From Sporosarcina sp. (lineage in GTDB: Bacteria > Bacillota > Bacilli > Bacillales_A > Planococcaceae): a DNA stretch of 17,805 bases. The position numbers were made by a program, and so were the translations under genes. The stretch lies in contig JARIDM010000065.1 of assembly GCA_029263945.1 (NCBI GenBank), positions 1-17,805 on the forward strand. The letters run 5' to 3'. Below are positions 1 to 7,895 of this stretch, piece after piece. Position 1 is the first letter of the stretch; each line of letters starts with the position of its first letter. The notes beneath the pieces were generated by a model that saw nothing but the letters and a program-made list of their open reading frames with translations, was not told where the DNA came from and did no database searches.

Positions 1-434
1 AGTAAAAACATCTCTGCCGTCCACTTACCAATTCCTTTTACGTTTGTTAATTGTTCAATAATCTCATCATCATGATATGTGTCAATATGCGCTAAATCTA
101 ATTCTTTCTCTTCAATTTTTGTGGCTAAATCCTTTACATAATCTACTTTTCTCATTGAAAAACCAACTTGTCTTAAATCTTCAGTTGGAACGGTGAGCAA
201 TCCTTCGACTGTTATTTCATCCCCAAGAAGCATTAAGAGACGGCCATAGATTGTTTTAGCTGCGCGCACAGAAATTTGTTGCCCTACGATTGAACGAACA
301 ATCGACGTTAGATAATCTGTTCTTAACGGAATCTTAAGATCTCCGACAAGCATCATTAACTTCTTCATCACTGGGTCTTTTTCACAAATGATTTGAACCG
401 CTTTATCGGTTGTACGAATATGTAAAATACTCAA
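1..434 (-). CDS. DNA-3-methyladenine glycosylase II, HhH-GPD family (N-terminal part)
   Basis: Base-excision repair enzyme that removes alkylated purines such as 3-methyladenine. I read 144 codons from a TTG start at 434 to the window edge. The start follows a strong AGGAGGTG at 441-448, and the protein begins MSILHIRTTDKAV. The segment SIVGQQIS (about residues 48-55) and the helix-hairpin-helix LTNVKGIGKWTAEMFL (about 129-144) are hallmarks of the AlkA/Mag1 branch of the HhH-GPD superfamily. The catalytic Asp, normally about 20 residues after the hairpin, lies outside the window. The product lacks the extra N-terminal domain of E. coli AlkA, so it looks like the short Mag1-like form. It is transcribed away from trhO, behind a terminator and a palindromic promoter region, so it probably has its own promoter. 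The family is clear; the exact substrate range is inferred. Confidence 0.88.
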   Translation of the reverse strand, partial: MSILHIRTTDKAVQIICEKDPVMKKLMMLVGDLKIPLRTDYLTSIVRSIVGQQISVRAAKTIYGRLLMLLGDEITVEGLLTVPTEDLRQVGFSMRKVDYVKDLATKIEEKELDLAHIDTYHDDEIIEQLTNVKGIGKWTAEMFL

Positions 435-494
435 TGATTCCACCTCCTACTTTAAGCTACCCTATTAAGATTACTGAATATACCAACACTTACA

Positions 495-520
495 TTAAGT
501 ATAACAGTTGTTATACTTAA
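495..520. promoter_or_regulatory. Perfect 26-bp palindrome in the glycosylase promoter region
   Basis: Two perfect 12-nt arms, TTAAGTATAACA (495-506) and TGTTATACTTAA (509-520), are separated by 2 nt. On the minus strand the downstream arm contains TGTTATACT, an extended -10 (TG-N-TATACT, hexamer at 498-503), with no good -35. The start codon lies about 60 nt downstream. Symmetry on top of a promoter suggests an operator for a dimeric repressor. The word TGTTATACTTA also occurs in the gapB promoter region of this window (within 16743-16753). No T-tract follows, so it is not an intrinsic terminator. The regulator is unknown. Confidence 0.55.
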
Positions 521-549
521 AACTCAGTTTCATCTAATTTTAAAATAAA

Positions 550-594
550 AAATAAAAAAACGCCTAAACAGATTGTTTATCTGCTTAAGCGTTT
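550..594 (-). terminator. Rho-independent terminator of trhO
   Basis: Stem arms at 558-573 and 579-594 pair (AAACGC..TAA..CAGAT with ATCTG.TTA.GCGTTT, two mismatches). On the minus strand a TTTTTTTATTTTTTATTTT tract follows. It lies just after the trhO stop codon and separates trhO from the glycosylase gene. Confidence 0.9.
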
Positions 595-604
595 CACTTA
601 ATAC

Positions 605-1579
605 TTAGCGCGCGTGCACTTTACTTCTATGCTTTTCAATCGCTGCCATTCTATCATCGAACTCTTCCACTGTCATTTCATGCTCAGTGAAATAGCGGTT
701 GCGTGGGTGTACACGGCATTCATCCGTACAACTACGCATATACAAGTGCTCATTTTCTTCTGAACATAAAATTTGTGCATTACAAACTGGATTTGCACAG
801 TTTACATAGCGTTCGCAAGGTTCATCGTCAAAATGATCACGGCCAACAATCACATGCTCTACCTGGTTCACAGGAACTGTTAGTCTTTCATCAAACACGT
901 AGCACTGCCCGTCCCACAGTTGACCCTTTGCAACTTCGTCTTTCCCGTAAGAAACAATGCCGCCGTGTAGCTGACCAACATCCTCATAACCTTCACGGAC
1001 GAGCCATCCAGAGAATTTTTCACAACGAATACCGCCCGTACAATAAGTTAATACCTTCTTACCTTCAAGTTGGTCTTTATTGTTACGAATCCATTCTGGT
1101 AACTCTCTAAACGTTCGTATATCTGGACGAATCGCCCCACGGAAATGCCCGACATCAAATTCATAATCATTTCGCGCATCTATAATGACTGTATCTTCTT
1201 CTTGCATCTTTTCTAAAAATTCTGCAGGGCTTAAATAATTCCCAGTTAGGCGATTCGGATCGATATCATCTTCAAGACTTAAGTTTACAATTTGCTCACG
1301 CACACGTACGTGCATTTTCTTAAAGACATGCTCATCCTCTGCGTCAATCTTATACACAATATCTTTAAATCGCTCATCATTATTCATCATTGCAATATAG
1401 GCATCCGTTTGTTCAATTGTTCCCGAACAAGTTCCGTTAATACCCTCTGTCCCTATAAAAATCCGGCCTTTTAAACCAATTTCTTTACATGCTTTTAAAT
1501 GTTCAGCAACAACTGTTTCAGGATTTTCAACTTTTACATATTTATAAAATAAAAGGACCCGATATGCGCCTTTTTCCAT
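605..1579 (-). CDS. trhO: tRNA uridine(34) hydroxylase, rhodanese-like (TrhO/YbfQ)
   Basis: Cytosolic enzyme that makes 5-hydroxyuridine at the wobble position of tRNAs, an oxygen-dependent reaction known for this family. I chose ATG 1579 (MEKGAYRVLL), giving 324 aa. It has AAGGTGGT at 1588-1595 with proper spacing and matches the family N-terminus; the longer frame to 1639 adds 20 residues with no counterpart. An N-terminal acylphosphatase-like domain (about 1-95, containing GRIFIGTEGINGT) precedes a rhodanese domain (about 125-218) with the active-site loop C180-TGGIR. The C-terminal segment has clustered cysteines (CANPVC, LC, SCTDEC at about 261-288), typical of the family. It stands alone, upstream of its own terminator. 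Confidence 0.95.
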   Translation of the reverse strand: MEKGAYRVLLFYKYVKVENPETVVAEHLKACKEIGLKGRIFIGTEGINGTCSGTIEQTDAYIAMMNNDERFKDIVYKIDAEDEHVFKKMHVRVREQIVNLSLEDDIDPNRLTGNYLSPAEFLEKMQEEDTVIIDARNDYEFDVGHFRGAIRPDIRTFRELPEWIRNNKDQLEGKKVLTYCTGGIRCEKFSGWLVREGYEDVGQLHGGIVSYGKDEVAKGQLWDGQCYVFDERLTVPVNQVEHVIVGRDHFDDEPCERYVNCANPVCNAQILCSEENEHLYMRSCTDECRVHPRNRYFTEHEMTVEEFDDRMAAIEKHRSKVHAR

Positions 1580-1728
1580 CTTTCTCAACCACCTTGTTTT
1601 ATTGTACCGATTTGCTTTAATAAATAGCAATGCTGACATTGTACCATAATAACCAATTGGACTAAAGCTTAAAGTTTTCGTTATTTCTTTTAATACTGTT
1701 CATTTCCAGCGGCTTTAATGATGGCATA

Positions 1729-1768
1729 AAAAACAGTTCACACGTTTTTATTCGCGCGAACTGTTTTA
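1729..1768 (-). terminator. Rho-independent terminator of the YumC-type reductase gene
   Basis: Arms AAAACAGTTC (about 1730-1739) and GAACTGTTTT (about 1758-1767), extended by imperfect CG-rich pairing towards the loop. On the minus strand the stem ends in TTTTTTATG. It sits directly after the stop codon at 1777. Confidence 0.85.
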
Positions 1769-1776
1769 AAGCAAAC

Positions 1777-2760
1777 TTAACTAAAAATGCTTGTACTGTG
1801 CAATGGTTGTACCCTTGCTTTAGGATCGATAAATGATTTTGCATGGTTTACCGCAATTGGTGCTTCACCGAGTCCTACGGCAATTAACTTCACCTTACCA
1901 TCATAGTTTGTTACATCTCCTGCAGCATATATACCTTCAATATTCGTTTCCATACGGGTATTCACTAAAATAGAATTTCGGTCCATCTCAAGACCCCAAT
2001 CCTTAATCGCACCGAGTGATGAGATATTACCATAGTTGACGATTAAATGATCTAGCGACAAGCATTCTTCGCTACCATCTTTACTTGCGAGTACAACTTC
2101 TTGTACATGTCCGTCTTGACCTTTAATTTCTTTAACAGAAAGAGATGTTTTAACATTGACCTTAGAACTCATTAACTGATTCACACTCGTCTCGTGCGCG
2201 GTAAAACGTTCTCTACGGTGAACGAGCGTAACGTTCTTGGCTATGTCTTCAAGCATCAAGGCCCAATCTACTGCAGAGTCCCCCCCACCACAAACGATAA
2301 CTTCTTTATCTTTAAATATAGACAAATCTTTAATGCCATAGTGTAGTGTTTTTTGTTCAAAATCACTTTCTTCCTTCAAACCAATTGTTCTAGGACGGAA
2401 TGCTCCGATACCTGCAGTTAAAAGAATCGTTCGTGTTAAATGAACACCCTTATCTGTCGTTAAGATAAAATAATCTTCTTTTCGCTCAACTGAAAGTGCC
2501 GTTTCACCTAACACGATTTCAGGATTCGCGTAATGGGCTTGCGTGACAAGATTTGCAACAAAATCTTTAGCAAGTATTTTAGGAAATCCACCAATGTCAT
2601 ATATATATTTATCAGGATACAACTCAATAAGTTGTCCGCCAAGTTGTGGTAAACTATCAATGATCTTTACTGACATTTCTCTCATACCTGCGTAAAATGA
2701 TGCGAATAAGCCAGTAGGACCACCGCCAATAATTGTAAGATCAACAATTTCATTCTTCAT
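1777..2760 (-). CDS. Ferredoxin/flavodoxin-NADP+ reductase, thioredoxin-reductase-like (YumC type)
   Basis: FAD enzyme that passes electrons between NADPH and ferredoxin or flavodoxin. The chosen ATG 2760 (MKNEIVDLTIIGGG) gives 327 aa with GGAGT at about 2769-2773; the upstream TTG at 2775 overlaps that ribosome-binding site and is unlikely. Domains: FAD Rossmann motif IGGGPTG (11-17), second dinucleotide-binding motif CGGGDSAVDWA (from about 157) followed by HRRERFTAHE (181-190), and the C-terminal FAD motif AAGDVTNYDGK (about 279-289). The CxxC redox pair of true thioredoxin reductases is absent, which places it with YumC/YcgT. The C-terminal PKARVQPLHSTSIF is typical of this group. A single-gene unit with its own terminator. 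Confidence 0.93.
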   Translation of the reverse strand: MKNEIVDLTIIGGGPTGLFASFYAGMREMSVKIIDSLPQLGGQLIELYPDKYIYDIGGFPKILAKDFVANLVTQAHYANPEIVLGETALSVERKEDYFILTTDKGVHLTRTILLTAGIGAFRPRTIGLKEESDFEQKTLHYGIKDLSIFKDKEVIVCGGGDSAVDWALMLEDIAKNVTLVHRRERFTAHETSVNQLMSSKVNVKTSLSVKEIKGQDGHVQEVVLASKDGSEECLSLDHLIVNYGNISSLGAIKDWGLEMDRNSILVNTRMETNIEGIYAAGDVTNYDGKVKLIAVGLGEAPIAVNHAKSFIDPKARVQPLHSTSIFS

Positions 2761-2894
2761 GTATAAACACTCCAATTAAATTTATTTATAATAAATATAG
2801 AAAAACTGTTTTTAAGCATTTATTTTATCAGATATCGATCAACATATAAAGTACTTTCAAATAAGTTCAACGTCAAAAGCAAACGAACACTTTT

Positions 2895-3182
2895 TTAATT
2901 TTCTTGGTAATTCAACTTACAAAATGCAGCAACTGCTTCAACTTCCTCTTCTTCTAATTCAAATTCTAGCGCTTCGTTCGTTTCTCTTTTGAAGAAGGCA
3001 GACATCACTACGCGTTCTCCATTTTCATCTACCGCATAAATTGCACGAATTCCGACGCCTCCCTCAGTATAGAGCTCATCTTCTTCGTCTAACATAATAT
3101 ATATATGGAATTCGTACCGGTCTCCCGTAATAATCCCAGTAGGATCCTTCAGTTTTTGAACGGTAAATTCTGTAATGTCCAT
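2895..3182 (-). CDS. Small acidic protein, DUF6509-like
   Basis: A 95-residue protein (MDITEFTVQKLKDPTGIITG...) with an acidic C-terminal third (ELEEEEVEAVAAFC). No signal peptide or membrane segment is visible, so it should be cytosolic. It resembles the uncharacterised Bacillales family I recall as DUF6509, sometimes mislabelled pullulanase; no enzyme motif supports that name. Start choice is ambiguous: ATG 3182, or GTG 3188, which sits closer to the AAAGG at about 3193-3197 and would add two residues. It is divergent from the M3 peptidase gene across a 171-bp gap. Function unknown. Confidence 0.72.
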   Translation of the reverse strand: MDITEFTVQKLKDPTGIITGDRYEFHIYIMLDEEDELYTEGGVGIRAIYAVDENGERVVMSAFFKRETNEALEFELEEEEVEAVAAFCKLNYQEN

Positions 3183-3353
3183 TTGCACTCAACCTTTCTC
3201 ACAACAAATAATGTATCTCACTAAGTGTATCACTATAAGGTCTAAAGGTGTAATCAGCAGTCTTTTTTCTACCAGTTTCTTTTGCTTTTTATTGAAAATT
3301 AGTGAATACTAAAAGTAGGAAAGAATTATGTCTTTTATTCTAGGAGGAATCCC

Positions 3354-5051
3354 TTGTTAAAATTCGATGCGTTTAAATATGAAAGGCCAATCATTAGCGA
3401 ACTAAAAACTAAGTTTGATGTACTGCTTACAGCTTTTAATGTTGCAGAGACAGACAAAGATCAAAATGACATTATAAAAAAGATTAATGCGATTAAAAAT
3501 GACTTTTCAACACAAATAAATTTAGTATATATCCGTGCATCTATTGACACAAATGATGTCTTTTATCAAACAGAACAAGATTATATTAATGAAATTGAAC
3601 CGCAATATCAAGAATTATCAACAGCGTTTTACAAAGCCCTTGTATCCACGCCTTTTAAAGAAGCGCTTGAAAAGAAATGGGGGGCTCAATTATTTGCGCT
3701 CGCTAATAATGAAATTAAAGCATTCTCACCTGAAATCGTTCCTTATTTACAACGAGAGAACAAGTTAACAACAGAATACGCTAAATTAGTAGCTTCCGCA
3801 CAAATAGAATTTAACGGCGAAAAATTAACACTCGCACAACTAGCTCCTTATTCAGAGTCAACGGATAGAACAATCCGAAAAGCCGCGCTTAAAGCGACTT
3901 ACGGGTTTTATGCTGAAAACGGGGAAAAGTTTGATGATATTTATGATCAGCTTGTTAAGCTTAGACATAAAATCGCAACAACGCTTGGTTATAAAAACTT
4001 TGTAGAGCTTGGCTATATCCGTATGAATCGCATTGGTTATGATGCTGAAATGGTTAAAAACTTCCGGAACCAAGTACGGGATTACATTGTTCCCCTTGCA
4101 AATAAACTTTATGATCGACAAGCAAAACGAATTAAAGTAGAACCTTTAAAGTTTTATGACCAATCGTTAAATTTCTTAAGCGGAAATGCAACACCCAAAG
4201 GCTCATCTGATTGGATAATCCAAAATGGGAAAAAGATGTACAAAGAATTATCAGCAGAAACTAATGAGTTTTTTAACTATATGATTGATAAAAACTTGAT
4301 GGATTTAGAAGCAAAACAAGGGAAAGAAGCAGGCGGATATTGTACGTTTATTGACAATTATGACTCCCCTTTCATTTTCTCGAACTTTAACGGGACATCC
4401 GGAGATATCGATGTCTTAACACACGAGGCTGGGCATGCGTTCCAAGTGTACAGCAGCCGACACCTTGGGATTCCGGAGTACATGTTCCCAACGAATGAAG
4501 GTGCAGAAATTCACTCAATGAGCATGGAATTCTTTACTTGGCCTTGGATGGAGCTGTTTTTTGAAGATGAAACAGAAAAATATAAATTTGCTCATTTAAG
4601 TGACGCCTTATTGTTTTTACCTTATGGTGTCGCCGTTGATGAGTTTCAACACGTTGTTTATGAAAACCCTGAAATGAATCCTAACGAGCGGAAAGCCGCC
4701 TGGAAAGATATTGAGCGCATATACTTACCAAATCGCGACTATGACGGGATTCACTACTTAGAGACTGGAGCTGTATGGCAAAAACAAAGTCATATTTATG
4801 AAGCACCTTTTTACTATATTGATTACACCCTCGCGCAAATTTGTGCTTTCCAATTTTGGAGTCGCTCACAAACGAACCACGCAGAAGCATGGGCAGATTA
4901 TTTACATCTTTGTACACTGGGTGGTTCCAAATCATTTACGGAACTCATATCTGAAGCGAATTTACTCTCTCCTTTTGAAGATGGCTGTGTAGAATCAGTC
5001 ATTGGCAACATTGAACAATGGCTTAACTCCGTCGACGACCAGGCGTTGTAA
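3354..5051 (+). CDS. M3 family oligoendopeptidase (zinc metallopeptidase)
   Basis: Cytosolic zinc peptidase that degrades short peptides. The TTG start at 3354 follows TAGGAGG (3341-3347) at good spacing and gives 565 aa. The zinc site is HEAGH at residues 357-361, with the third ligand likely E385 in EGAEIHSMSMEFF. The N-terminal half is helical, as in thimet/PepF-type enzymes. Length and the text around the zinc site fit the 'M3, not PepF' subgroup better than canonical PepF (about 600 aa). It is the only long plus-strand gene in the left half and forms a single-gene unit ended by the hairpin at 5065-5107. Substrate specificity cannot be read from sequence. Confidence 0.92.
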   Translation: MLKFDAFKYERPIISELKTKFDVLLTAFNVAETDKDQNDIIKKINAIKNDFSTQINLVYIRASIDTNDVFYQTEQDYINEIEPQYQELSTAFYKALVSTPFKEALEKKWGAQLFALANNEIKAFSPEIVPYLQRENKLTTEYAKLVASAQIEFNGEKLTLAQLAPYSESTDRTIRKAALKATYGFYAENGEKFDDIYDQLVKLRHKIATTLGYKNFVELGYIRMNRIGYDAEMVKNFRNQVRDYIVPLANKLYDRQAKRIKVEPLKFYDQSLNFLSGNATPKGSSDWIIQNGKKMYKELSAETNEFFNYMIDKNLMDLEAKQGKEAGGYCTFIDNYDSPFIFSNFNGTSGDIDVLTHEAGHAFQVYSSRHLGIPEYMFPTNEGAEIHSMSMEFFTWPWMELFFEDETEKYKFAHLSDALLFLPYGVAVDEFQHVVYENPEMNPNERKAAWKDIERIYLPNRDYDGIHYLETGAVWQKQSHIYEAPFYYIDYTLAQICAFQFWSRSQTNHAEAWADYLHLCTLGGSKSFTELISEANLLSPFEDGCVESVIGNIEQWLNSVDDQAL

Positions 5052-5064
5052 TATGCACCATTTT

Positions 5065-5107
5065 CAAAAACGGAATTCACACTTTTGTTGTGTGGACTCC
5101 GTTTTTT
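5065..5107 (+). terminator. Terminator after the M3 peptidase gene, probably bidirectional
   Basis: Arms AAAACGGAATTCACAC (about 5066-5081) and GTGTGGACTCCGTTTT (about 5089-5104) pair with two mismatches. A T-run follows on the plus strand (CCGTTTTTTAG). On the minus strand the same stem is followed by TTTTTG, so it could also stop transcription arriving from the GGDEF relic side. Confidence 0.85.
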
Positions 5108-5337
5108 AGTTTATTTATATAGCCTGTACTGATTTTCACTATTTTCTTTAGCAGTATTTTCGCGGTATGAACCAAAACTTCATCACCTGAAGCATGTCCA
5201 ATTCTATCATTCACTAATTTGAAATTATCAATGTCTACAATCATTAATGCGACTGCACTATTTCTTCTTAGGCATTTTTCGATTTCATCTTCAAAAGTAG
5301 GTCGTCTCTTTAAACCAGTCAACCTATCATGATTTGG
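5108..5337 (-). pseudogene. GGDEF-domain (diguanylate cyclase) gene relic
   Basis: The minus strand encodes NHDRLTGLKRRPTFEDEIEK followed by a stretch ending SGDEVLVHTAKILL. This is the unmistakable first third of a GGDEF domain: HDxLTGLxxR, then the D-I-D-xFK-x-ND-xxGHxxGDxVL substrate-binding region. Directly before NHD there is an in-frame TAA with no upstream sensor or linker. After about 60 residues homology fades (KKIVKISTGYINKLK) and the catalytic GG(D/E)EF motif is never reached; the frame ends in the neighbouring terminator. No start codon with a ribosome-binding site is evident. It is truncated at both ends and best read as debris of a deleted cyclic-di-GMP gene lying between two terminators. 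Confidence 0.8.
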
Positions 5338-5339
5338 TT

Positions 5340-5382
5340 AATTAAAAGAGACAATTCTGGTGGTTTCCGAATCGTCTCTTTT
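5340..5382 (-). terminator. Terminator of fhs
   Basis: Arms AAAAGAGACAATTC (5344-5357) and GAATCGTCTCTTTT (5369-5382) pair with one mismatch. On the minus strand the stem closes with TTTTAATTAA. The U-tract is short. It lies 21 nt after the fhs stop codon. Confidence 0.75.
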
Positions 5383-5403
5383 CTGAAAGAACATTGCTTT
5401 CGC

Positions 5404-7083
5404 TTATATTAGCCCGATTGCATTTCCATCCTGATCCACATTCATATTCAATGCCGCAGGATTAACGGGTAAACCAGGCATAGTCATAATATCCCCTGTT
5501 AAACAAACGAGAAAACCAGCACCTAACTTAGGTATAATCTCTCTTATTGTGATTGTAAAGTCTTTGGGACGTCCGATTAATTTGGGGTCATCGGACAAAG
5601 AGTATTGGGTCTTTGCCATACAAATTGGAAGCAAGTCCCAACCATTACGTTTGATTTCCTCTAAATTACGTAGCGCCGAATCAGTGAATTCAACCGCTAC
5701 CCCACCATATACTTGCTGAACAATTTTCAATGTCTTTTCTTCTACGCTTTCATCAACATCGTAAAGGGGCAAAAAGTTTTTCGGTTGATGAACGACCTCC
5801 AACACTTGCTTGGCAAGCGCTATCCCACCGTCCCCTCCGTTTGCCCAGACATCCGTTACTGCAGCACGTATATTATTCACCTGGCACCACTTGAGAACTG
5901 TTTTAATTTCCTCCTGAGTGTCATTGACGAATTGGTTTAAAGACACGATCGGTTCTAAACCAAATGATTGGACTGTTTCGATATGTTTGGCTAAATTGAC
6001 CAGACCTTTGCTTACTGCTTCTACATTTTCAGAGGTCAGGTTATCTTTCGGCACGCCTCCGTGCATCTTTAAAGCTCGAACAGTAGTCACAAGGACGACT
6101 GCATCAGGTGAAAAACCACCGATTCTAGCTTTAATGTTCAAGAACTTCTCGGCACCCAAATCGGAACCAAATCCAGCCTCTGTAACCACATAATCAGCTA
6201 AGTCACGGGCTGCGTTAGTTGCAATTAACGAATTACAACCATGTGCGATATTGGCAAATGGTCCACCGTGAATCAGCGCTGGCGTTCCCTCAATCGTTTG
6301 CACTAAATTGGGTTTAAAAGCATCTTTAAGTAAAAGCGTTAAGGCGCCTTCAACACCTAATTCACGAACAGTAATCGCTTTGTTTGTATACGTATAACCA
6401 ATGACAATACTTGCCAGACGCTCTTTCAAGTCCACTAAATCTTTAGCTAAACAAAACACGGCCATAATTTCTGAGGCAACTGTAATATCAAAGCCCTCTT
6501 CCCTAGGCACGCCTTTTGCGGACCCACCTAACCCAATAACAATTTGACGAAGTGCACGGTCATTTATATCCAGTACGCGTTTCCACATAATCTTCCTTGG
6601 ATCTAATTGTAATTCGTTCCCTCTATGTAAATGATTATCAATGATTGCACTTAACGCGTTATTTGCGGTTGTAATTGCGTGTAAGTCACCAGTGAAATGT
6701 AAATTGATCTCTTCCATTGGCAACACTTGAGCATAACCACCACCTGTAGCACCGCCCTTCATCCCCATTACAGGTCCTAAAGAGGGTTCTCGTAAAGCAA
6801 CGATGGTCTTTTCTCCAAGCTTTGTAAATGCATCGGCTAGACCCACGGTTACAGTCGATTTCCCTTCCCCAGCTGGTGTCGGGCTAATCGCTGTCACAAG
6901 AATCACTTTGCCTTTAGTCACACTTGTCTTTAGTTTAGAAACATCAATTTTAGCTTTAAATTTGCCGTAAGGTTCGACCGCATCTTCGGGAATACCTGCT
7001 CGTTCAGCAATTTCATAAATACTTTTCATTGTGGCTTTTGACGCAATTGATAAGTCTGTTAACGGCACTGTTTTTTCACTCAT
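5404..7083 (-). CDS. fhs: Formate-tetrahydrofolate ligase
   Basis: ATP-dependent ligation of formate to tetrahydrofolate, giving 10-formyl-THF for purine and formyl-Met-tRNA synthesis; cytosolic. ATG 7083 (MSEKTVPLTDLSIAS) is the start because GGGGGAG lies 8 nt upstream; the open frame to 7137 would run through the promoter. The product is 559 aa, the family's usual size. The ATP-binding loop TPAGEGKST is at residues 69-77. The strongly conserved EPSLGPVMGMKGGATGGGYA (from about 99) and the glycine-rich C-terminal segments are intact, with a typical IGLI end. It is a single-gene unit with its own sigma-A promoter and terminator. Confidence 0.97.
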   Translation of the reverse strand: MSEKTVPLTDLSIASKATMKSIYEIAERAGIPEDAVEPYGKFKAKIDVSKLKTSVTKGKVILVTAISPTPAGEGKSTVTVGLADAFTKLGEKTIVALREPSLGPVMGMKGGATGGGYAQVLPMEEINLHFTGDLHAITTANNALSAIIDNHLHRGNELQLDPRKIMWKRVLDINDRALRQIVIGLGGSAKGVPREEGFDITVASEIMAVFCLAKDLVDLKERLASIVIGYTYTNKAITVRELGVEGALTLLLKDAFKPNLVQTIEGTPALIHGGPFANIAHGCNSLIATNAARDLADYVVTEAGFGSDLGAEKFLNIKARIGGFSPDAVVLVTTVRALKMHGGVPKDNLTSENVEAVSKGLVNLAKHIETVQSFGLEPIVSLNQFVNDTQEEIKTVLKWCQVNNIRAAVTDVWANGGDGGIALAKQVLEVVHQPKNFLPLYDVDESVEEKTLKIVQQVYGGVAVEFTDSALRNLEEIKRNGWDLLPICMAKTQYSLSDDPKLIGRPKDFTITIREIIPKLGAGFLVCLTGDIMTMPGLPVNPAALNMNVDQDGNAIGLI

Positions 7084-7110
7084 AACGACACTCCCCCTTC
7101 TTTTGCTTTT

Positions 7111-7139
7111 ATTATAGCCAATATCTATCAATTTCAAAA
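7111..7139 (-). promoter_or_regulatory. Sigma-A promoter of fhs
   Basis: A perfect -10 TATAAT is at 7111-7116 on the minus strand. The -35 is either TTTTGA (7134-7139, 17-nt spacer) or TTGAAA (7132-7137, 15-nt spacer). The expected start of transcription, near 7104, leaves a leader of about 20 nt before ATG 7083. Confidence 0.75.
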
Positions 7140-7320
7140 TCGGATTTCACTGCCAAATCACCTTATCTTATGGTGAGGTAGTGTCGTCGTACAAATAAAA
7201 TTTCCAATGCAATTGCTAACCTACTAAAAAGACAAATGAAATATATAATGAACCGTATGCTCTGCATTGTCCCAATATCACTAAAAGACTTTACAAATTA
7301 TTCAAGTGTTGAACCATTAC

Positions 7321-7806
7321 TTAGTAACCTTCTTTTTGTCTTTTGTAGTTTTCTTCATTTTTAGATATGTATGCTGCAATAATCTCTTCTGGGTCGAACT
7401 TGAGATGCTTGGCAATCGCTCCGTAATGAATCCATACTTTTTTATAAGCCTCCATTGATAATTCATTTAAAAAGAAAATAATACTTTCGGTCGTCTTTAA
7501 AAAAACTGCTGTTAAGTCACCAGAGACTTCTTCAATTGGCCACTTTTCAAGATTATCAAATCCTTTTTCAATGCCCAAAGACAACATGAAATGAATCGAA
7601 TCTACATACTCTTCAAGAATAACTTCTCTTGCCGAAGGCCCTTTCGTGCTCCAAAATTTAAAACTTCTTGTTTCATTTGCTAGTTCTGATAGTTCAACAA
7701 GCAAGGCCAATCCCTTTTCTTGAAAAACATCTGTTTTTTCCACTCGATTGTTTTGAATAAAAGCATCCAGTTCTTTTTGCATTGTAAATAATTTCTCTAG
7801 TTTCAA
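7321..7806 (-). CDS. dUTP diphosphatase, dimeric all-alpha type (dUTPase_2)
   Basis: Hydrolyses dUTP to dUMP and pyrophosphate, keeping uracil out of DNA and feeding dTMP synthesis. I take TTG 7806 (MKLEKLFTMQKELD, 161 aa) as start: GGAGGT lies 8-9 nt upstream, whereas the ATG at 7821 overlaps that site. The protein shows the all-alpha NTP pyrophosphatase metal motif ELSELANE (E38, E41, E45) and EEYVDSIHFML (E66, D69), as in dimeric dUTPases related to MazG. It is not the trimeric beta type. It is divergent from ysdB over about 90 bp. I see no terminator between it and fhs, but fhs has its own promoter. Confidence 0.88.
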   Translation of the reverse strand: MKLEKLFTMQKELDAFIQNNRVEKTDVFQEKGLALLVELSELANETRSFKFWSTKGPSAREVILEEYVDSIHFMLSLGIEKGFDNLEKWPIEEVSGDLTAVFLKTTESIIFFLNELSMEAYKKVWIHYGAIAKHLKFDPEEIIAAYISKNEENYKRQKEGY

Positions 7807-7832
7807 AAATAAAACCTCCATTTAATGTTTTA

Positions 7833-7858
7833 TGAAACCTTTTCGCAAGTCATCCGTA
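7833..7858 (+). promoter_or_regulatory. Sigma-W-type ECF promoter of ysdB
   Basis: TGAAAC at 7833-7838, a 16-nt spacer, and CGTA at 7855-7858 reproduce the B. subtilis sigma-W consensus TGAAAC-N16-CGTA exactly. Transcription should start near 7865, about 30 nt before the ysdB ATG. B. subtilis ysdB is a known sigma-W regulon member. Confidence 0.88.
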
Positions 7859-7895
7859 TAGAAGAAGATAACACTTACTTTGAAAGGGGACCAAT

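Noticed and set aside
5077..5322. GGDEF fragment as a functional small gene
   Set aside because: An in-frame stop immediately precedes the domain start, the catalytic motif is missing, and there is no plausible start with a ribosome-binding site.
7138..7320. Gap between fhs and the dUTPase gene as a possible small gene or RNA
   Set aside because: Apart from the edge of the fhs promoter I see only a short 5-bp TCACC/GGTGA repeat near 7157-7176. There is no open frame with a ribosome-binding site and no convincing hairpin with a T-run.
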